Source: Gibbula magus
Taxonomy: Eukaryota > Mollusca > Gastropoda > Trochida > Trochidae
Reading direction: 5' to 3'
DNA: 64,000 nucleotides
Assembly: GCA_936450465.1 (NCBI GenBank)
Contig: OW388298.1
Location: forward strand, 4,820,035 to 4,884,034
Below the pieces are notes generated by a model. That model was not told the origin of the DNA. It saw nothing but the letters and a program-made list of their open reading frames with translations, and ran no database searches. Made by a program: the position numbers and the translations under genes. Of this stretch, positions 11,491 through 23,454 are shown piece after piece. How positions within the stretch are numbered: the first letter of the stretch is position 1; every line of letters starts with the position of its first letter.

Positions 11491-12070
11491 TTAGCGACAA
11501 TACATGTTCCCTGAATATGTTGAAAGTTATACTATCTCAGAATAAAATGTTTCATAGAAATTCTATTTCCTTCTTGTTATGTGTTATTGTTAATTAGATC
11601 TCAGTACAGGCTTTGACATCACTTAGAAGTTAGAACACTGCTTACAATACTATGACATCACAAAATTGATGACATAACAATGCTATGATGCCATAATGCT
11701 GATGACGTTACAACACTATGACCTCACAGAGATCACTGCCATGAAGAAGCTATATGGCAGTTTCGTGTTTCAGATAATGTTCATTCTTTTGGTAATAACT
11801 ATTGAAGAATGATTTTGAATGATAAAGAGAATTTCATCCTCTTGTGTTCTGATATCCAATATATCAACATTCATTGATTAAAGTAAAATATTTGATATGA
11901 AAACACAAAAGGTTGAGATTCTCTATATCACCATTGTGGCTATGAGTGCGGTGAAACCAGCAAACAAATGTTGGAACTAGCGAACCATGCTTGGTGCTGC
12001 GCTGAAATTGAGTGTAGCATTATACCCAAACCTTAATACATGTACAGCAGTTCTCTACAGCAGACAAAGT
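11491..12070. other. Intergenic DNA with ATGACATCA-type repeats
   Basis: Short imperfect repeats of TATGACATCAC / GATGACATAACA type lie at about 11615-11740. There is no gene. Confidence 0.4.
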
Positions 12071-12071
12071 T

Positions 12072-12152
12072 GCCGAGTCCCTGGCAGGATTCGAACCCGG
12101 ACCTCTTGATCCGAAGTTGAACATGCTAACCACTGCGCTCTCCGGCCCCCAG
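12072..12152 (-). repeat. tRNA-derived SINE head, copy 1
   Basis: On the minus strand an A-box-like AGCGCAGTGGTTAGCATG and a B-box GGGTTCGAATCC are spaced as in a tRNA. The T-stem and acceptor stem do not pair properly, so it is tRNA-derived rather than a tRNA gene. A B-box half copy is at 34455-34560 (+) and a diverged copy at 40895-40985 (-). Confidence 0.6.
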
Positions 12153-12640
12153 CTCGAATTGAAGGGTTTCAAGTTTTACAGATAAATGAAGTTTTCTGCT
12201 GAGATAGTAGTTACTGAAATTGTTTATTTGTGAAAATGAAAATAAACATTCTTCTTCATTAATATTATTTTATTAAAGTAATAACAGGAAGCACATTTAA
12301 TTTTAATTGAATGACTTTCATAGCCAAGTAAGTTGAGAAATACATGTATGTGATCAACTGGCTTTCAGTTGGTTGACTTGGTCTACAGATGATTATGTCA
12401 CAGACACTGCTCATAGATTTATCATTGATTTACAAAAACTGATAACAAATCATTTGAAAACAGTTCTCTGAAAACAAGCGAACTACCTATCAAGAAATTG
12501 ACAGTTTCCAGTCTCACGACAGAACAAATTAATATACATCTTAAACGTGATTTATATCTTATTCATAAATTACAAACCATGTTTGTGAATAATGTACACA
12601 AGTTTCTGTACAAAATCTCAGCATCCAGACATACACAGGT
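12153..12640. other. Intergenic DNA downstream of the SWIM/YqaJ pseudogene
   Basis: AT-rich, with no coding region or repeat that I can support. Confidence 0.4.
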
Positions 12641-14589
12641 CTAATAATCAAATGTAAATTTGTAGTAATTTTTGTAGAAGTATTTGGCAAGGACAGCAGA
12701 TTTGAAATGACAGTCAAAGTAAGTTTTAAGCTTGCTCACCATTTGATCAATAAAGGCATTGTCTCTCTCAATTCTAATGATCTTAAGGTCCTTTATGGTG
12801 TAGACAACAAAGTCGCAATACTGTTTCTCTGAACAGAACAATTGTCCTTGAACTTGATAATAATAGTTGTGTGCTCTTGAAGCCTCCTGGTCAGTCAATT
12901 TCAAAGTAATGTTACCTTTGAGATCTTCATGGAACATATTTGTGAGTGATGACTTTTCCTTTTGCTGTGAAAGGACACTTAACCTCTATGATGCCATCTC
13001 CATCTAAGATTCCATCAGGACTAGCAGCAAGAAAAGGGTGGGTAATCGAAACGAAGAACCCACATTTACTAACAGTTTGACCAGTCTGCTGACAATATGC
13101 TTTAATAGCCACACTCTCATATATCTTGCCATGTCTTATTGCTTTTGAACTGACAGAGTTATGAACTGTTAATGTTCTGGCAAGAGAGTCATGATCAGTT
13201 TTGGCAGTAGCTTTACAAATCCTTCCAAAGTTGGATGAATTCAGTCTTGGGCATCTTATCTCTTTCCAGAAGTTGCATTTCGAGTTGATTCTTCGATTTC
13301 CTCTACATCTGATTTGTCAATGTTATTTACTTTGATTGACTGTAGGAACATTGCTTCTGGATCACCAGTGTAGTCATGGTCATGAGCGATGGCATATGTA
13401 TTTGCTGGTGGATAAAGCTGTATACGACAGGTAAATTACCGATGTCATGGAAATTCAAACATGTTTCTGAAATAAGCTGGATAGCTTGGTGTTCCTCTAA
13501 AGGCCTCTGGTCGAGGGTAAAAAAGCACACTTTTTCTTCCGTCACAATTCTTTTGGAATGCACTTGTTTCAAGTGGTGATCCTTTGTATGACTTGCTGCG
13601 ATGGAATGTTTGTAATCTCTGTGTGCAGGTTAATTCAGTTACAATATTACCACTTTGTCCAAACTATGAAAGTGCATACAGTAGTGCATTCACATGTTTA
13701 CAGTGAGCATCAGGCCCCATTCCAGCACCACAATCACACTGGCACTCATCAACTACTCCATCAGAAGAGATAACTATGTCAATATTATAGGTTACATGCT
13801 TTCTCATTGATTCCAGCACCACAATCACACTGGCACTCATTAACTACTCCATCAGAAGAGATAACTATGTCAATATTATAGGTTACATGCTTTCTCATTG
13901 ATTCCAGCACCACAATCACACTGGCACTCATCAACTACTCCATCAGAAGAGATAACTATGTCAATATTATAGGTTACATGCTTTCTCATTGATTCCAGCA
14001 CCACAATCACACTGGCACTCATCAACTACTCCATCAGAAGAGATAACTATGTCAATATTATAGGTTACATGCTTTCTCATTGATTCCAGCACCACAATCA
14101 CACTGGCACTCATCAACTACTCCATCAGAAGAGATAACTATGTCAATATTATAGGTTACATGCTTTCTCATTGATTCCAGCACCACAATCACACTGGCAC
14201 TCATCAACTACTCCATCAGAAGAGATAACTATGTCAATATTATAGGTTACATGCTTTCTCATTGATGCCCTACACTGACTTTTAACAAAGTATGTGCCAT
14301 CTTTTGCTGCTACTTTGATGTATAACAGAAATCTGTCATTTACCAGGTCAATACTTTCTTTACCTAGACTCTTATTTAATCCATTCAAATAAGCATCAAT
14401 ATTTTCTTTAGTGACCTTAGGTAAGTCTGTTTCAGAGTGAAGGTCTTTATAATCTGTTTCCTCCGGCAAACTGATGTCATATTCTTCAATGATTTCTTGG
14501 GAGATGTAATTTCCAAAATTGTAGTTTCTGTCGTAAGATTCCAACCTAGATAAAGAAGAAGGATTGTTTTCAAATTGAAAATCTTGCAC
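12641..14589 (-). pseudogene. SWIM zinc-finger / YqaJ-type nuclease gene, degenerate
   Basis: Read on the minus strand, the N-terminal part (14589-14149) leads into SMRKHVTYNIDIV and CQCDCGAG, the first half of a SWIM zinc finger (CxCxnCxH). The CxH half (GPDAHCKHVNALLYAL) lies at about 13730-13670, after a 91-bp tandem array. An in-frame stop follows within ALS*FGQSGN, then the frame continues with TCTQRLQTFH. A frameshift near 13265 leads into the YqaJ domain (13300-12927): RLNSSNFGRICKA, then the PD-(D/E)xK core SPDG...IIEVKCP (D33, E43, K45 of the local frame). After another shift near 12930, YYYQVQGQL and CDFVVYT complete the fold. YqaJ proteins are lambda-exonuclease-like nucleases. SWIM plus YqaJ proteins are multicopy in many invertebrates and often transposon-linked. 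At least three lesions make this copy non-functional. Confidence 0.8.
13719..14265 (-). repeat. 91-bp tandem expansion (6 units) inside the SWIM exon
   Basis: Six units, almost identical, recur at 91-bp steps (for example ATTGATTCCAGCACCACAAT at 13806, 13897, 13988, 14079, 14170). Each unit encodes the same piece, from ASMRKHVTYN to ECQCDCGAG, but 91 is not a multiple of 3, so each junction shifts the frame. Near-identity of the units points to a recent expansion after or during decay of the gene. Confidence 0.9.
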
Positions 14590-14659
14590 TTGATTAATGA
14601 AATTCTATATCTGTAGTTTTTAAGAAAATAAATAAATAAATAAACTAGAAATATGTGCA

Positions 14660-17600
14660 TGTGATGCACTGTGATGTCCCCCGCTCCAACTTTCAATCCA
14701 ACCTAGTCATATTACCCTTATTTTTCACTTATGCTAAGCACTAAGTTCAATACTGCATTAATAACGAGAAATAACAAATTCAGAATAGCCAAAGTAGCAA
14801 AAGGGACAACTCTATCAGGTCTAAGCAAATACAAAGTTTGTTAAAAACATATTGAACGGTTTTGGAGATAGAGGCCGGAAAAGGTCCCTACACCAAATTT
14901 GCACTAAGTTCAAATTGTTTCCATGGAAACCAGAAAAAAAAAATAGAGCCATGGGCTCTGTAGCTCATCAGAGTTTATTTTGTTTGATGATGAAGACAGA
15001 AATATGTTGTCTCAATATAATGCACAATCCCTAAACCTGACAAATCTTAGTCTTGAAATTGAGAGAGAGCACTCAGCAAGGTCAACACACAGGAGATTAT
15101 GCAATATTCTGACCCATTGGCTCTGGTTACAAGCCAGCTGTATTTTTTGTGTTTTACAGCCAAATTATGTAATAGACTCTTGCTTGCACTAAACACTGGC
15201 AGCACTGATCTAACTGTATAAGGCTTAAAGAGAACAGGCAATGTGATGAATCTCATGGTACATAGTACAATTTAGAATCACCTTGGCTAAACAATCTCTG
15301 CACAATTTTATCGGTTCTTAGTCTTGTCATCCAAACATCTAAACATTCTGAACACAATATTCCTTCTAGTTTGTTCTGGATGAAAACAGGATTTTAGGTA
15401 ATGGCCTGTGAGGTCCTTATTTGGGGCCACAGGGTTACCAAATCTACAGTTTAGAATCTCCATTGGCTAAAGACTCTTTACACAACATGACAGCCTTCTA
15501 GGTCTTTTAGTTCTGGAGAAAAAGATGAAAATAATCTTATCTTATCATTTCATAACCAGTCATATGCAGTTCACATATATCATCTAAAATAAAAGAATTC
15601 TTCACTCCTCTTCAATTAAATCCTTTGTCGCTTGTCACGATTTTCAGTTCATAGGCTATTCAATAGTTCTCATTTCAAATTGATTACATCAATTTGACAA
15701 ACATGTCCACAATGTAGATGGTTATCGCAAGTCGACATACATTTCAAATAAAGTCATTGAAGTGTCATAAAATATCAGTTCAAAATTCATTTTCAAAGGG
15801 TTTTTTAGGCTGTGGCCCATATTTGGTCACCAAATTTACAAGTTAGAATCCCCATTGGCTAAAGAGTTTGCATACAATATTACAGCTTTCTAGGTCTATT
15901 TGTTCCGGAGAAAACGATGAAAACAGGATTTTAGGTAATGGCCTGTGAGGTCCTTATTTGGGGTCACAGGGTCACCTAATCTACAATTTAGAATCTCCAT
16001 TGGCTAAAGAGTCTGTACACAACATTTCACTCTTCTAGGTCTTTTCATTCTGGAGAAGATGAAAATAGGATTTTAGGTAATGGCCTGTGAGGCCCTTATT
16101 TGGGGTCACAGGGTCACCTAATCTACAATTTAGAATCTCCATTGGCTAAAGAGTCTGTACACAACATTTCAGTCTTCTAGGTCTTTTCATTCTGGAGAAG
16201 AAGATGAAAATAGGTTTTTAGGTTATGGCCTATGAGGCCCTTATTTTGGGTCACTTGATCACCAAATCTACAATTTAGAATCCCCATTGACCAAGGAGTC
16301 TGTACATAAAATTTCAGATCTCTAGATTCATTGGTTCTGGAGAAGAAGTCGAAAAAGTGAAAAGTTTACAGACGGACGGATGGACGGACGCCATCCCATG
16401 CTATAAGTGAAAGAAGTGCACATAAAGTATCAGTTCAAAATTCAATTTTGACAGGTTTTTTAGGCTGTGGCCCATATTTGGGGTCTCAGGGTCACAAAAT
16501 TTACAAGTTAGAATCCCCATTGGCTAAAGAGTTTGCATACAATATTACAGCCTTCTAGGTGTTTTTGTTCCGGAGAAAAAGATGAAAACAGGATTTTAGG
16601 TAATGGCCTGTGAGGCCCTTATTTGGGGTCACAGGGTCACGAAATCTACAATTTAGAATCCCCATTGGCCAAGGAGTCTGTACATATAATTTCAGCTCTC
16701 TGGAGTCATTGGTTCTAGAGGAGAAGATGAAAATAGCTTTTTAGGTTATGACCCCTGTGGCCCTTATTTGGGGTCACAGGGTCACGAAATCTACAATTTA
16801 GAATCCCCAATGGCCAAGGAGTCTGTACATAAAATTTCAGCTTTCTGGAGTCATTGGTTCTGGAGAAGAAGATGAAAATAGCTTTTAAGGTTATGACCCC
16901 TGGGACCCTTATTTGGGGTCACAGGGTCACCAAATCTACAATTTAGAATCTCCATTGGCTAAAGAGTCTGTACACAACATTTCAGTCTTCTAGGTCTTTT
17001 CATTCTGGAGAAGAAGATGAAAATAGGTTTTTAGGTTATGGCCTATGAGGCCCTTATTTTGGGTCACTTGATCACCAAATCTACAATTTAGAATCCCCAT
17101 TGACCAAGGAGTCTGTACATAAAATTTCAGATCTCTAGATTCATTGGTTCTGGAGAAGAAGTCGAAAAAGTGAAAAGTTTACAGACGGACGGATGGACGG
17201 ACGCCATCCCATGCTATAAGTGAAAGAAGTGCACATAAAGTATCAGTTCAAAATTCAATTTTGACAGGTTTTTTAGGCTGTGGCCCATATTTGGGGTCTC
17301 AGGGTCACAAAATTTACAAGTTAGAATCCCCATTGGCTAAAGAGTTTGCATACAATATTACAGCCTTCTAGGTGTTTTTGTTCCGGAGAAAAAGATGAAA
17401 ACAGGATTTTAGGTAATGGCCTGTGAGGCCCTTATTTGGGGTCACAGGGTCACGAAATCTACAATTTAGAATCCCCATTGGCCAAGGAGTCTGTACATAT
17501 AATTTCAGCTCTCTGGAGTCATTGGTTCTAGAGGAGAAGATGAAAATAGCTTTTTAGGTTATGACCCCTGTGGCCCTTATTTGGGGTCACAGGGTCACGA

Positions 17601-18112
17601 AATCTACAATTTAGAATCCCCAATGGCCAAGGAGTCTGTACATAAAATTTCAGCTTTCTGGAGTCATTGGTTCTGGAGAAGAAGATGAAAATAGCTTTTA
17701 AGGTTATGACCCCTGGGGCCCTTATTTGGGGTCACAGGGTCACCAAATCTACAATTTAGAATCCCCATTGGCCAAGGAGTCTGTACATAAAATTTCAGCT
17801 CTCTAGAGTTATTGGTTCTGGAGAAGAAGTCGAAAAAGTGAAAAGTCTACGGACGGACGCCATCCCATGCCATAAGCCCATCGGGCCTCTCAGGCCTGAT
17901 GAGCTAAAAATTCAGAATAACCAAAATAGCGAAAGGCACCACTCTACCACTAGGTCTAACCACATACCAAGTTTCGTGAAAAAATGTTGAACGTTTTTTG
18001 AGATATGGCTTGGAAAAGAAAGCATTTCGGAATGACGGAATGATGGAATAACGGAATGACGGACGGAGGCAAAAACATTATGTCTCCCGAAAAACTTTTC
18101 GGGGGACATAAT
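14660..18112 (+). mobile_element. Tandem-core element M1 (3' hairpin type), split by element B
   Basis: Core units containing TTCAGAATA(G/A)CCAAA(G/A)TAGC and ACATACCAAGTTTCGTG lie on both sides of element B, at 14774-14943 and 17907-18010. The right side continues into a (GGAATGAC)n microsatellite (about 18030-18068) and a terminal hairpin, TGTCTCCCGAAAAACTTTTC followed by GGGGGACA, then TAATAATG (18081-18115). The copy at 62279-62698 (reverse) is the uninterrupted version around the same A-run. No coding capacity. Confidence 0.7.
14944..17906 (+). mobile_element. Tandem-core element B, 2.96 kb, nested in M1
   Basis: It starts TAGAGCCATGGGCTCTGTAG and ends CAGGCCTGATGAGCTA. Short inverted ends TAGCTCATCAG/CTGATGAGCTA are present at both sides. 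It contains many cores of about 115 bp (GGGTCACAGGGTCAC, TACAATTTAGAATCCCC, AAATTTCAGCTCTCTGG, TTCTGGAGAAGAAG) and ends with GGACGGACGC. A stretch of about 813 bp is tandemly duplicated inside (about 16348-17160 and 17161-17880), including an internal (ACGG) microsatellite. Its first 430 bp are nearly identical to those of element G. It sits in the A-run of M1. No protein is encoded; the small open frame at 14980-15192 only reflects the shared 5' region. Confidence 0.85.
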
Positions 18113-18340
18113 AATGCACATGTACTGACTACCACAGAACTTTAATCTAGATATAAAATATATAATTATAGTAGGGTATATATCACTATTTAAACTGAAT
18201 AAATATATAACATGCATTGAATATGTTAAATCACAAACATATAAAAAATATGGGCATGTTAACCGTAGCCAATACTCGTGGCAGCACCAATAGAACTGTC
18301 GCGGCACGGAGCCGGATGTAAGGAGAACCCTGGGTGTATA
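18113..18340. other. Short intergenic stretch between M1 and the MITE
   Basis: No feature recognised. AT-rich, with a moderately GC-rich patch at 18255-18335. Confidence 0.4.
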
Positions 18341-18697
18341 AAAGGGGCAGTAGCACGTTTTTTCGCTCAAAAAAGTTGTTGAAATGTATTTGAAAAATAA
18401 TTTCACCAATAGTAAAACATCATTCTCTCTTCGGAAAATAAAGTTTAAAATTAGTGTACATGTTTCGGTAAAGCCATGGGAATCGTTTTTGTAATACAAA
18501 ATAATAAATTGTGTTCACAATAAAATGGCCGCCATGTAATTTTTGCTTTATACGCAACATAGTTTTTACCACTCCAGATAATTGGTTTGTGTAATAAGAT
18601 GTTTTACCCTCTAAAGTTAATTTAAATGACATAAACTATCATTATAAATGGGAAATTTGAAAAAATAAATTTTGCAAAAAACGTGCTACAGCGCTTT
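18341..18697. mobile_element. MITE of about 357 bp, copy 2
   Basis: This is the second copy of the element at 4355-4713, with the same inverted ends (AAAGGGGCAGTAGCACGTTT / AAACGTGCTACAGCGCTTT) and the same inner order, including CAATAAAATGGCCGCCATG. The minus-strand frames that cross it are not genes. Confidence 0.75.
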
Positions 18698-19192
18698 AAA
18701 TGCCGCATGATCCAAACACGCCGTGTTGAGTCATTGCTAGTAGAGAAGGTCAAGTATCAAGCTTACGGAGTTGCTAATGTGAGAAAACGTATTTTAACTA
18801 CCCCCGAGCCTCAGGGACTAGTTAACGATTAAGGTCACCAATCCCTGATCTCACAAAGTTTCGAAAAAGGTGTGCATGCCATGGATCCAGCAATCGAGTT
18901 CATTAGGCAACTTCTCTTCGCATGCAAACTAACTAATAAATGAAGCACAAACACAAAAGTTCCTGCACAAATTTATTACATAACAATCACAGAGATAAGG
19001 TTTATATATATAATCATCAATACTGGGACCACATGTCCACAATCTCACAAATATCACGAAGTAGCAAGACTAATGAGTTCACATGTCTCAAACGGAAGTC
19101 TAATTTCAAAATGGCGTACTTCTAACACGTGGTCTGAAAACACAACTTATACTAGTTGATACGAAATGATGTTCTATGAGGCAAAGAATTAT
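18698..19192. other. Intergenic DNA left of the 12.2 kb inverted-repeat unit
   Basis: No supported gene or repeat. The open frame at 18940-19125 has no recognisable features. Confidence 0.4.
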
Positions 19193-19384
19193 TATATGAG
19201 TCATTTTCCCGAAGAGTGTAAATTTAGAAAGATGAAAAACAGAAAATCCCAATGAGGGGTAATGATGAATTTGTTATTGATTGTGAATGTACATTAACTC
19301 AGGGTAATGAATTTAAAAAATGCAAGCTTAACCTTTTATAGAATTTTTTTAATAGAAGGTTTTAAAACATTATTACGTCATAAT

Positions 19385-19760
19385 TGTCCTTACTGTTACA
19401 ACTAACAAAAACGGTGAAAAAAGAAGTTCCATTTAATTTTCAGAAATATACTGTTGCAAAAAGATATATATTCTTTTAAATGGAAAACAAAATTGGACTG
19501 ATAAGAATCTTTTGAAATTCAAAATTTAAAAAAAATTATCTCAGGGAAAGTAATGGCGAGCAACCAGCAAAGTTACTATTTTTTCAAAGTAAAACTTTTT
19601 TTCCAAGCTCCTTCAAATTTTAAAGTTGTATGTAGATATAGAAATAAACTTATTTTAGAAAATATTTCACACAAGTTTTCAAAATATTAAATATTTCTCC
19701 GGTTTATAGTGAAGGATATTGATGGTAACAGTAAGGACAACAATGGTAACAGTATGGACA
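19385..19760. repeat. Paired-box repeat, left group
   Basis: A single forward box (TGTCCTTACTGTTAC) lies at 19385. A reverse pair (GGTAACAGTAAGGACA at 19724 and GGTAACAGTATGGACA at 19745) has starts 21 bp apart. A further reverse box is at 22220-22235, between elements C and D. Confidence 0.7.
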
Positions 19761-19876
19761 GGGAGTAAAACTTATTTCATTTATTTAAATGTAAACTTAA
19801 AGAAGAGCAAAATACTAGTTTGTTGTGCCCAGTTAATATGAATAAACACATACAAAGACATTTTGTCAAAGAAAAA

Positions 19877-22176
19877 TAGAGCCATGGCCTCTGTAGCTCA
19901 TCAGGAGATAATAAGTGGGGTATGTTATGGAGTGGACTTTTTAGCAATGGTCAGATAATGGAATGTAGTAATAAGAATCTAGGTAGTGAAACGATTAAAG
20001 CAGTTTAAAAATATTTTGTTACCATAACTTTGCCAATCTGCTATATATATGTGTTGAAAGAGCAACACAAAGTTGCACAGAAACATGTTATTTGTTATAA
20101 ATGTTAGTATGACAATATATGCATAGATAATAAATGCGAAAGATGTTTTTGGTGTAATATGTGTGCAAGTGTTTGTTTTGTAGCTTGGAAATAAATTGCT
20201 GGTATCAAACATATAATAATGTGGTGGAGAGATAATACTATTTTTTAAGATCGTACACACATTATATAATAATGAATATACCGGGTACAATTCTTTGCAT
20301 ACAATTCACCACTGTAAGCTATTGCAATAATGGCCAGGGGCTGTAGAAGAAAATGAAAAAAAACCTTTTTAGGTCATGACCCCTGCTAATTATTATCAAA
20401 ATTGGTTACACATAAATCAACATTCGTTATGAATATCATACACCTTTGCATTATATTGTTTTAATTCTTATTGCATTATGGCAATACCAACATTTATTAC
20501 ATAATGAATAGGAGCCTCAGTTTTTGAAAATCCCATTTCTCATAGGCTCCATTTCAATACTTAATAAATTGGTGGTTTTTTTTAAAGTAAATTCTTTTTC
20601 ACCATTTCTTATAGGCTCCTTTTCAATATTTGATAAAATGGTGATATTCTATGAATAAATTCTTTTTTAGAGTCAGTGAAAAGCAGTCTCACGCACAGTC
20701 TATGATAACACAGTGCTGCACAGAAGTTTGTGTAACTATCAGTTTTCATTCTTCTGCCAGGAAGAGGTCAACACAATGCAATTACATAACATGCAGACAC
20801 TGGACTCACAGCCAGTAAAATTTATATGTTAGATGCAGTTTTTCCTACAATTAATTATTTTTCTGTACTGGAGAAGATGATGAAAATAGGTGTGATGTCA
20901 CAATCTCATATAGCTACTTCTTTTATAGTCCTATGTTATCACCAGTCATCACTAATCATATTCAGTTCACATATCTCATGTAAAATGAAAAAATTTAATT
21001 CCTCTTCAAGTTATTCCTTCAAAGGGTATTCAATAGTTCTCATTTCAAATAGATTCACATTAAACATGTCCATGATGTAGACATCTATCTCATTTCTTGT
21101 TCCTATTGAATAAAATTAACTGCAAAGTTAATAGAAAACTAAATCAGTTATAAAGTATAAAATATGATATAAATAAGTTATACCAAATTGACTCGTACTG
21201 GAAATTCTCATTAATTAATTAATTAATTCTCCAAATAATTACACTATATCATGAGATATTAAAAAACTCCATTATTTACTCTTAAATTATATAATTATAT
21301 AATTTTTGTTAGACCTCCAATTCTAAGTTTTTAATTCTAAATATCTCTTTTTCATCAGACATATTATATTCTCAAAGCACATGTTAGAACTCTCACATCA
21401 GAAAGATGAAATGCCTTTAACTCAGCTGTTTTCTTTAAAATTACCTCCCTTACCTACTTACTGATTGAAGTGCACATATAATCTCAGAAAGATGCTGTAA
21501 ACTGAAATAGGCTTTTAGGTTATGATCCCTGTAACCCATATTTGGGGTCACAGACTCACCAAATTTACAATTTAGAATCCCTTACAGCCAAGGAGTCTGT
21601 ACATAAAATTTCAGCTCGCTAGAGCCATTGGGACTGGAGATGAAGATGAAAATAGCATTTTAGGTCATTGCCTCTGTGACCCAATATTTGGGGTCTCACT
21701 GTCACCAAATTTACAATTTAGAATCCCCTTCAGTCAAGGAGTATGTACATAAAATTTCAGCTCTCTACGTTCATTGGGACTGGAGAAGAAGATGAAAATA
21801 GTTTTTTTTAGGTAATGACCCCTGTGAGCCACACTTGGGGTCACAGGGTCACCAAATCTACAATTTAGAATCCCTTTCAGCCAAGGAGTCTGTACATAAA
21901 ATTTCAGCTCTCTGGAGTCATTGGTTCTGGAGAAGAAGATGAAAATAGCTTTTAAGGTTATGACCCCTGTGACCCACATTTGGGGTCACAGGGTCACCAA
22001 ATTTACAATTTAGTATCCCCTTCAGCCAAGGAGTCTGTACATTAAATTTCAGCTCTCTGGAGTCATTGGTTCTGGAGAAGAAGTCGAAAAAGCGAAAAGT
22101 TTACGGACGGACGGACGGATGGACGGACGCCATCCCATGCCATAAGCCCATCGGGCCTTTCAGGCCAGATGAGCTA
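19877..22176 (+). mobile_element. Tandem-core element C
   Basis: Left end TAGAGCCATGGCCTCTGTAG, right end CAGGCCAGATGAGCTA. It has four or more cores at 21520-22080 and then (ACGG)n at 22105-22125. The block with TTCAGTTCACATATCTCATG (about 20960-21070) is shared with B, F and G. The core and adjacent unique part match element L at 62699-63580 in reverse. It is flanked by A-runs on both sides. Confidence 0.85.
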
Positions 22177-22383
22177 AAAATTGATAAAAAAAACCCTTAA
22201 GAAAGTTCTAAAATTTTAAGGTAACAGTATGGACAAAAGTTATATTCTGATTGATATCCATCACATTTATTAGGGTGTGTGGTTCTGAATATATAATTTC
22301 ATTTGTGTCAATTTTAAAACACTTAAATAATATTGCAACTTAAAAATTAATCAAGGTCTAAACCTAGAGAAAAAAACAAAAAA

Positions 22384-23437
22384 TAGAGCCATGGGCTCTG
22401 TAGCTCATCAGGGTTTCATTGATTTACTATCTAAAGTTGAATATTTAATTTATTTAAGTAATTGTTTACAAGCGAAAGATAGGTTCTTAGATCATGACCA
22501 CTGTGACCCCATTTGGGGTCATGGGGTCACGTAATCTACAATTTAGAATCCCCATTGGTCAAGGAGTCTGCACACAACTTTTCAGCTCTCTAGACCTTTT
22601 GGAACTGGAAAAGAAGATGAAAATAAGTTTTTAAGGATGTGACCCCGGTGACCCCATTTGGGGTCACGGGGTCACGAAATCCACAATTTAGAATCCCCAT
22701 TGGCCAAGGAGTCTGCACACAATTTTTCAGCTCTCTAGACCTTTTGGAACTGGAGAAGAAGATGAAAATAAGTTTTTAAAGATGTGACCCCGGTGACCCT
22801 ATTTGGGGTCACAGGGTCACCAAATCCACAATTTAGAATCCCCATTGGCCAAGGAGTCTGCACACAACTTTTCAGCTCTCTAGACCTTTTGGAACTGGAG
22901 AAGAAGATGAAAATAAGTTTTTAAGGATGTGACCCCCGCTGACCCCATTTAGGGTCACAGGGTCACGAAATCTACAATTTAGAATCCCCATTGGCCAAGG
23001 AGTCTGCACACAACTTTTCAGCTCTCTAGACCTTTTGGAACTGGAGAAGAAGATGAAAATAGGTTTTTAAGGATGTGACCCCTGTGACCCCATTTGGGGT
23101 CATGGGGTCACGAAATCTACAATTTAGAATCCCCATTGGCCAAGGAGTCTGCACACAACTTTTCAGCTCTCTAGACCTTTTGGAACTGAAGAAGAAGATG
23201 AAAATAGGTTTTTAAGGATGTGACCCCTGTGACGCCATTTGGGGTCACAGGGTCACGAAATCTACAATTAAGAATCCCCATTGGCCAAGGAGTATGTACA
23301 TAAATTTCAGCTCTGTGGAATCATTGCTTCTGGAGAAGAAGTTGAAAAAGCGAAAAGTTTACGGATGGACGGATGGACTGACGCCGGACACCATGCCATG
23401 CCATAAGCCCATCGGGCCTTTCAGGCCTGATGAGCTA
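22384..23437 (+). mobile_element. Tandem-core element D
   Basis: Left end TAGAGCCATGGGCTCTGTAG, right end CAGGCCTGATGAGCTA. About seven cores with a subfamily pattern (GACCTTTTGGAACTGGAGAA, GTCTGCACACAACTTTTCAG) are followed by a degenerate GGATGGACGGATGGAC tract. The cores are more alike among themselves than to those of B or C, which suggests local homogenisation. Confidence 0.85.
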
Positions 23438-23454
23438 AAAAACAAAAACATAAC

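Noticed and set aside
12072..12152. Functional tRNA gene on the minus strand
   Set aside because: A and B boxes are good, but the T-stem and acceptor stem are mispaired; related copies indicate a SINE.
14980..15192. Open frame starting MFDDEDRNMLSQYNAQS, also at 31510, as a conserved small gene
   Set aside because: The two copies are the near-identical 5' regions of elements B and G; similarity reflects recent transposition, and the frames end differently.
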